From: Pseudanabaena sp. UBA1465 | GTDB taxonomy: Bacteria > Cyanobacteriota > Cyanobacteriia > Pseudanabaenales > Pseudanabaenaceae | Assembly: GCA_002325645.1 (NCBI GenBank) | Contig: DCSN01000109.1 | Span: 698-11,135 of the forward strand | Reading direction: 5' to 3' | DNA length: 10,438 bases | Shown: positions 6,306 through 10,438 of the stretch, in pieces | How positions within the stretch are numbered: position 1 is the stretch's first letter | How the letters are laid out: each line of letters opens with the position of its first letter | The notes under the pieces: model-generated | Told to the model about the DNA's origin: nothing | Seen by the model: the letters and a program-made list of their open reading frames with translations, nothing else | Database searches by the model: none | Made by a program: the position numbers and the translations under genes

Positions 6306-8537
6306 ACATCGCTGACAAGAATAAGAACTGGACTGAGAGGAATTGCCACAACTTCCACAATTAGAACAAATATAGAACTGTAAATTATTATTATCAAAAC
6401 AAGGGACAGCTAGTACATCACGTCCAAATACGCGATCGCACCAACCAATAGAGCGATCGCTAATTTCAGGATTAGCTCCGCCAAGTTTGATATACGGATA
6501 GTTAGTTTGGCATTGCCCACATCTTTGTAAGCCCCAATTAGTATCACATTGTTGACAATGAGCCGTAAAGCAATCATTTCCTATATACTCAAAACTAATA
6601 TCAAAGCCAGTTGCCGAATACTTTGCTTGGCAAGTAGGACAGGTTAAGAGTGACTCAAATTCTTGATCAACACTTTCGGGCATATTTTCCAGTTGCCGAA
6701 GTTTGACAACTTCTCCTCTAGCCGAATTACCCTTAGCCTCTTCTCGCTTAATCATGCTATGCAAGTTACTGGTGAATACTTTGCGATCACTAAGAGAGAG
6801 AGGACGTATAAACAGAAGTTGATTGTTTTGAGGACTTTGACGCATCGCTTCCAACTGCTGAAGCTGTCTAAGTAGTTCATCAGGCAATCGAAATTCTAAT
6901 ACATTCTTGATAGGATAAGCGCTGCACTTTTGCGAATAAGTCCACCATTGAACTGCTCTAGCAACTCTCTCTGTACTCAAAATATCAAAGGGACTAACGG
7001 GCAACAAAGCTAACTTGCGATCGCGTTTAGAATTAAAATTTAGATCAGAACTCAGTAAATCATTACCAATAGTATTAAAAAATCGTTGAAACTTAGGCGA
7101 TATTTTGGACACATCCTGAGCAGTCCCAAAATAGAGAATAATTGTCCGATACGGCTGTGAATTGGCTTGATCGATTACACTCTCAAGTAATTTCAATATC
7201 TGTTCGCTCGTTTGTTCGTCAGGAGATTCTGCTAACTGTGCAACTAACGGAATAAATTTTAAAATTCCTAATTTCTCAGATTCCAGTTGAATTGAGCCAT
7301 CCTCTAGCCATTGGAAATTTAGAGATTCAGATTCTTTAGCCGAATCTTGCTGCAAAGAATACGATTGACCGCGTTCAGGTAAAGCTGAATCTGGTGAGTA
7401 ACCAAATCCGCGATCGCGATCGGTTTTCATCAACACTTTAGAACAAAGCAAACAGCAAAAAGCATCAAAGCCACTAATGGTCTGCTGATAAAAATCAAAA
7501 AGTTGCTGTGCAGTTTTACTTTTTTTGCTGCGCCACTTGCTCCACTCCCGCCACAATTTAGCAATCTCACGATAGTGGCGATCGCCAATCAGGATGTTGG
7601 TATTTCTGAGAGTGCTTTCCACCTCTGCACTGCGAGGAATTGCTTTATAAAGGTCTGTATCGGTCAGAGTCAAAAGCTTTTGTTTGATTTGCTCTAAAAA
7701 ATTTAGCGTTACTTCCGCAACTTTTAACTGTGGAGCCGCATCAAAGTTTTCACCCCAAAGACGACAAATTCGTGTGCGATTACGATAATGAATTGACTGC
7801 GATGCTTCTTTAGAAAAATTAAGTACTTGCTCTAGTTCATTTTTTAGCCTCTCAACGTCACGAATTTTTTGTCTCAGATAAATTAAAACATGGTCAATTA
7901 ATCGCACTGCAACCCGATTTTCATAGATATCGAGCAATTCTTCACGCACAAGGCTCAGCACGTTTTTAGGTCGGATTCCTCGAAAAGTCTTACATTCCCA
8001 ATCTTCAGTATGACTGGTTAAATAGGCGATCGCATGGGGTGCAATACGCTGAACCCTTGCCACAGGCAGTTTTTCAGTTTCCATTTTGAGATAAGAGCGC
8101 GGACGATGACAGATTTCCTCTAGATGGGGAATTGCCTCTTTAATACTTCTCTCTAATGGCTGTATTTGAATAGCACTGGCAATTTCAGGTACAAGGGGCG
8201 AAAGATTTGCCCAGTCTTGCCAAGTGCTTTGCTTTGAAAGCATTTGTTGATGTTGTTTTGCAAAAAATCCTAGACTATCGGCAGCACTATCTACAGGAAT
8301 TTGCCAAGCAGAAAATTTACTAGTCAATGTCGCCTTACTATCTTGCAGAGTCAAGCGTTTAGTTGCATCAGGAACAAGATAATTACGAGTATTTTTCTGA
8401 ACGTGAATACCATTTAGTTTTGTCCCGTCATTATCAGATTTCACCTGCCATTGTCCTAGTAAAGCACCTGGAATCGCTTCTTTAGCCGTTGAGGAAATCT
8501 GCACAATTTTTTGCTGTAGTCGATCCCAAATTTTCAT
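6291..8537 (-). CDS. DUF2357-like protein with cysteine-rich zinc-ribbon C-terminus, McrC-like partner
   Basis: This is a 748-residue protein. Residues about 145-225 resemble the DUF2357 region found in partners of McrB-like ATPases: LPVARVQRIAPHAIAYL, then a DW, then YENR (205-208) leading into a long helix. The middle (about 330-620) has no recognised motif, and I found no convincing PD-(D/E)XK nuclease signature there. The C-terminus holds 14 cysteines between 633 and 744, with CxxC pairs at 633/636, 661/664, 673/676, 724/727 and 741/744, consistent with two or more zinc ribbons. Start ATG 8537 is secured by a strong ribosome binding site and an ATGA overlap with the upstream AAA+ gene, so the two are translationally coupled and probably form one complex. 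Expected role by analogy with McrBC: the non-ATPase subunit that recognises or processes DNA. The stop lies inside a hairpin arm. The coupling is clear; the DUF2357 assignment is by eye, and the function is inferred. Confidence 0.65.
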   Translation of the reverse strand: MKIWDRLQQKIVQISSTAKEAIPGALLGQWQVKSDNDGTKLNGIHVQKNTRNYLVPDATKRLTLQDSKATLTSKFSAWQIPVDSAADSLGFFAKQHQQMLSKQSTWQDWANLSPLVPEIASAIQIQPLERSIKEAIPHLEEICHRPRSYLKMETEKLPVARVQRIAPHAIAYLTSHTEDWECKTFRGIRPKNVLSLVREELLDIYENRVAVRLIDHVLIYLRQKIRDVERLKNELEQVLNFSKEASQSIHYRNRTRICRLWGENFDAAPQLKVAEVTLNFLEQIKQKLLTLTDTDLYKAIPRSAEVESTLRNTNILIGDRHYREIAKLWREWSKWRSKKSKTAQQLFDFYQQTISGFDAFCCLLCSKVLMKTDRDRGFGYSPDSALPERGQSYSLQQDSAKESESLNFQWLEDGSIQLESEKLGILKFIPLVAQLAESPDEQTSEQILKLLESVIDQANSQPYRTIILYFGTAQDVSKISPKFQRFFNTIGNDLLSSDLNFNSKRDRKLALLPVSPFDILSTERVARAVQWWTYSQKCSAYPIKNVLEFRLPDELLRQLQQLEAMRQSPQNNQLLFIRPLSLSDRKVFTSNLHSMIKREEAKGNSARGEVVKLRQLENMPESVDQEFESLLTCPTCQAKYSATGFDISFEYIGNDCFTAHCQQCDTNWGLQRCGQCQTNYPYIKLGGANPEISDRSIGWCDRVFGRDVLAVPCFDNNNLQFYICSNCGSCGNSSQSSSYSCQRCLKPK

Positions 8538-10438
8538 GACACTCCTCCTGTCAAGCGATGAATTTCTTCTTGCAAAATATTTAGAGACTGGATTGGATTA
8601 GATGATTGGTCAAGCACTTCCCAATTTTTTTGAATATAAATTTGTAGCTGTTTGAGATCATCAATGGGAGTGTCATGGCGATCGCGCAATTTACGGAGAA
8701 CTTTGGTAGCAAAAATATGATCGGTTGCCTCTCCCACTGTGCCACCTGCGGCAACAACTACAGGAACAAAACTATCAACTTGCCGCTTCAGCCGATTCCC
8801 CCAGCCTAATCTGAATCGTTTGAGTAAATCGCGAAGTTCAGACTCATTGATAAATTCCCATGATTCTTTAGCTTTATCAAGGTTATTCCTTTTTGCTTCG
8901 TTAAAGGCATTAGTTAAAGCACTATAGGAAACAGGATGACGCGATTCTATTCTGCCAACATTAAAAGCTTCTGCTTGCTGATGTAATTCCATCACATGAG
9001 CGCGATCATAAGTTTTATCGGCAAATTCCAAGGTTGTTTCATCTTGGTTAGCAGTACCAATAAACCAAATATTCGGAGGTATGGCTAGTTCCTTATTTTG
9101 AAATAGATTAGGGAAAGGCTTATTCAGATCTGATTGTAGGCTTAGGGTTGGAGTCTTTCCTGATTCAGCCTGTTCTAACTTCGAGAGAAAGTCGGCAAAG
9201 TACTGTTCTGGACGCGAAAGATTCATTTCATCTAGTAGAACGATATAAATTTGATCGCGGTACAATGGCGTTTGGGCTTCATAGATTGCTTTAAAAAAGT
9301 CACTTTCATAAAAACGCCCCTCAAAGGCATTGAAATAACCAATCAAATCTTGGCGATCGCGCCATCCTGCCTGTATCTCGATCAGCTTACAATTACTAGC
9401 TTGACGATCGCCCATTGCACGAGCAAAAGCAAGAGGCAAACTAGTTTTACCAGTGCCGCTAATCCCTTGCAAGATATGCAAACGACTCATTGCTAAACCA
9501 CCAAGGAAAGCCCGAATATCCTGCTCTGAGTAATAAAGCTCTTTTCCTCTGCCTTGAGACAAAGCGATGCGATCGCGCAAATCTTTAGCAAATGCACGCA
9601 GATCAGTAATTTCTTTGTAGAGTTGTGAAGTTTTTTGCAAAAGTGTATTCTGATCCATAGCAGCACAATGTTCAAATTGACTACGTTTCTGATCATCAGC
9701 AATAGAAAGTGCTAAGTCACCGCGAAGATCTTCGAGAGCTTTACGAAGACGTGAATTACTTGCCTCCATTGCTTCTTTTTCATTACGCAATGTTTCAAGA
9801 TTAGAGACTTCAACACGACTCAAAGACAAGGCACGTTCTTGTTCTTGGACTCTAGTTTTAAGCTGCAACCGTTCACTTTCCCAAGTTTCCTGTAAAGTTT
9901 CTAGTTTCTGTAAGCGCTCTAGACTAGCTTGGCTCGGTTGTTCAGACAGTTTTTGTCGCAAAAAGTGATTTTCTTCCCCAAGACTAGTTAATTCTGCTAT
10001 CACTTCATCTGGTGTGCGACTACCAAAACGGCGATCGGCTTCAGTTCTATTGATCAATTTCTGCTCAAAGCTTTCTCGTAGCAAGTTAGACTGTTTAAGT
10101 CGCTCTTCTAAAATTTGAATTTTTACATTCGATTTTTCAATTGATGTAGATAATAAATGCTGAACTTTTAAATCAATCGACTCTTGATCTTCCAGCAATA
10201 ATTCACGTTCCAACTTTAGATTTTTCTGTTCTCGCCGTACTGTTTTTTGCAAATTTTGCAGGTCTTGATTTTCAGCTTCAAGTTCTGATTGCCTTGCTGC
10301 TAAATCATTTTCATGCTTTTGCCTTCTAGCATTTAGTTCTTGAGCTAACATATCCTGTTGTTCAGCGATTTCAGAATCCAAGCTGCAACGGCGTTCAGCT
10401 ATTTCTTGGTATAGGCGATCGCGCTCTTGACGCAAATT
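8534..10438 (-). CDS. Coiled-coil protein with C-terminal McrB-like AAA+ ATPase (5' end outside window)
   Basis: The frame is open to the right edge, so the true start is not visible. A TTG at 10435 is only an incidental possible start and is the zero point for numbering here. Residues 1 to about 290 are almost entirely charged, heptad-rich coiled coil with a short break near 138-145. An AAA+ module follows: Walker A GISGTGKT (324-331), Walker B IVLLDEMN (398-405), sensor 1 GTANQDE (460-466) and a candidate arginine finger R478 in DKTYDRAH. The DEMNxxR-type Walker B and the layout place it with McrB/MoxR-like ATPases, although McrB itself is GTP-dependent. The visible part has no DNA-binding domain such as McrB's N-terminal region, though one could lie upstream. 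The gene overlaps the DUF2357-like gene by ATGA. Expected role: an oligomeric nucleotide-driven motor with its partner, the coiled coil serving as a long arm or scaffold. AAA+ identity is very sure; the substrate is unknown. Confidence 0.85.
   Translation of the reverse strand, partial: NLRQERDRLYQEIAERRCSLDSEIAEQQDMLAQELNARRQKHENDLAARQSELEAENQDLQNLQKTVRREQKNLKLERELLLEDQESIDLKVQHLLSTSIEKSNVKIQILEERLKQSNLLRESFEQKLINRTEADRRFGSRTPDEVIAELTSLGEENHFLRQKLSEQPSQASLERLQKLETLQETWESERLQLKTRVQEQERALSLSRVEVSNLETLRNEKEAMEASNSRLRKALEDLRGDLALSIADDQKRSQFEHCAAMDQNTLLQKTSQLYKEITDLRAFAKDLRDRIALSQGRGKELYYSEQDIRAFLGGLAMSRLHILQGISGTGKTSLPLAFARAMGDRQASNCKLIEIQAGWRDRQDLIGYFNAFEGRFYESDFFKAIYEAQTPLYRDQIYIVLLDEMNLSRPEQYFADFLSKLEQAESGKTPTLSLQSDLNKPFPNLFQNKELAIPPNIWFIGTANQDETTLEFADKTYDRAHVMELHQQAEAFNVGRIESRHPVSYSALTNAFNEAKRNNLDKAKESWEFINESELRDLLKRFRLGWGNRLKRQVDSFVPVVVAAGGTVGEATDHIFATKVLRKLRDRHDTPIDDLKQLQIYIQKNWEVLDQSSNPIQSLNILQEEIHRLTGGVS
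8544..8549 (-). promoter_or_regulatory. Strong ribosome binding site for the DUF2357-like gene
   Basis: AGGAGG on the minus strand lies 6 bases before ATG 8537, inside the last codons of the AAA+ gene. It fixes the start and indicates efficient re-initiation at the ATGA overlap. It is far stronger than the sites seen before drmD or drmMI. Confidence 0.85.

Noticed and set aside
10435..10438. TTG at 10435 as the true start of the AAA+ gene
   Set aside because: The frame is still open at the edge and the coiled coil is already under way, so the gene most likely begins outside the window.

Overview
This window comes from a cyanobacterium. The palindrome GCGATCGC (HIP1) occurs throughout it, and two short repeat types familiar from cyanobacterial genomes are present. 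Moderate G+C, the repeat style and the gene content are compatible with a Pseudanabaena-like or other filamentous lineage, but genus is an inference. No rRNA, tRNA, CRISPR array or insertion sequence was seen. Coding density is very high, and no gene-free stretch exceeds about 110 bases.

Almost everything lies on the minus strand and reads from right to left as one anti-phage defence locus. From the right edge: (1) a 5'-truncated gene for a long coiled-coil protein ending in a McrB-like AAA+ motor (8534-10438); (2) overlapping it by ATGA, a 748-residue protein with a probable DUF2357 region and a cysteine-rich, probably zinc-binding C-terminus (6291-8537); (3) a strong hairpin that covers the end of that gene, then a full-length SNF2-type helicase that I recognise as DISARM DrmD (3019-6183); (4) a plus-strand gene for an Rpn-family PD-(D/E)XK nuclease (2105-2986), convergent with drmD and divergent from the next gene; (5) the first 675 codons of a large adenine-type DNA methyltransferase, most likely DISARM DrmMI (1-2027), which leaves the window at the left edge just after its SAM-binding motif I.

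The biology suggested is restriction-like defence. DrmMI would mark self DNA and DrmD would act as the translocase of a class 1 DISARM system. The remaining DISARM genes (drmA, drmB, drmC) are not in view and would be expected to the left. The unusual part is the McrB-like motor plus DUF2357/zinc protein upstream of drmD, which resembles a type IV McrBC-like pair joined to a DISARM locus. That pair is visibly more AT-rich than drmD and drmMI, so the locus may be a composite.

Other oddities are an in-frame run of eleven degenerate heptanucleotides inside drmMI, a second C-rich repeat-like insertion next to its motif I, a sliding-clamp-like QLDLF peptide in DrmD, and the nuclease gene inverted between drmD and drmMI.
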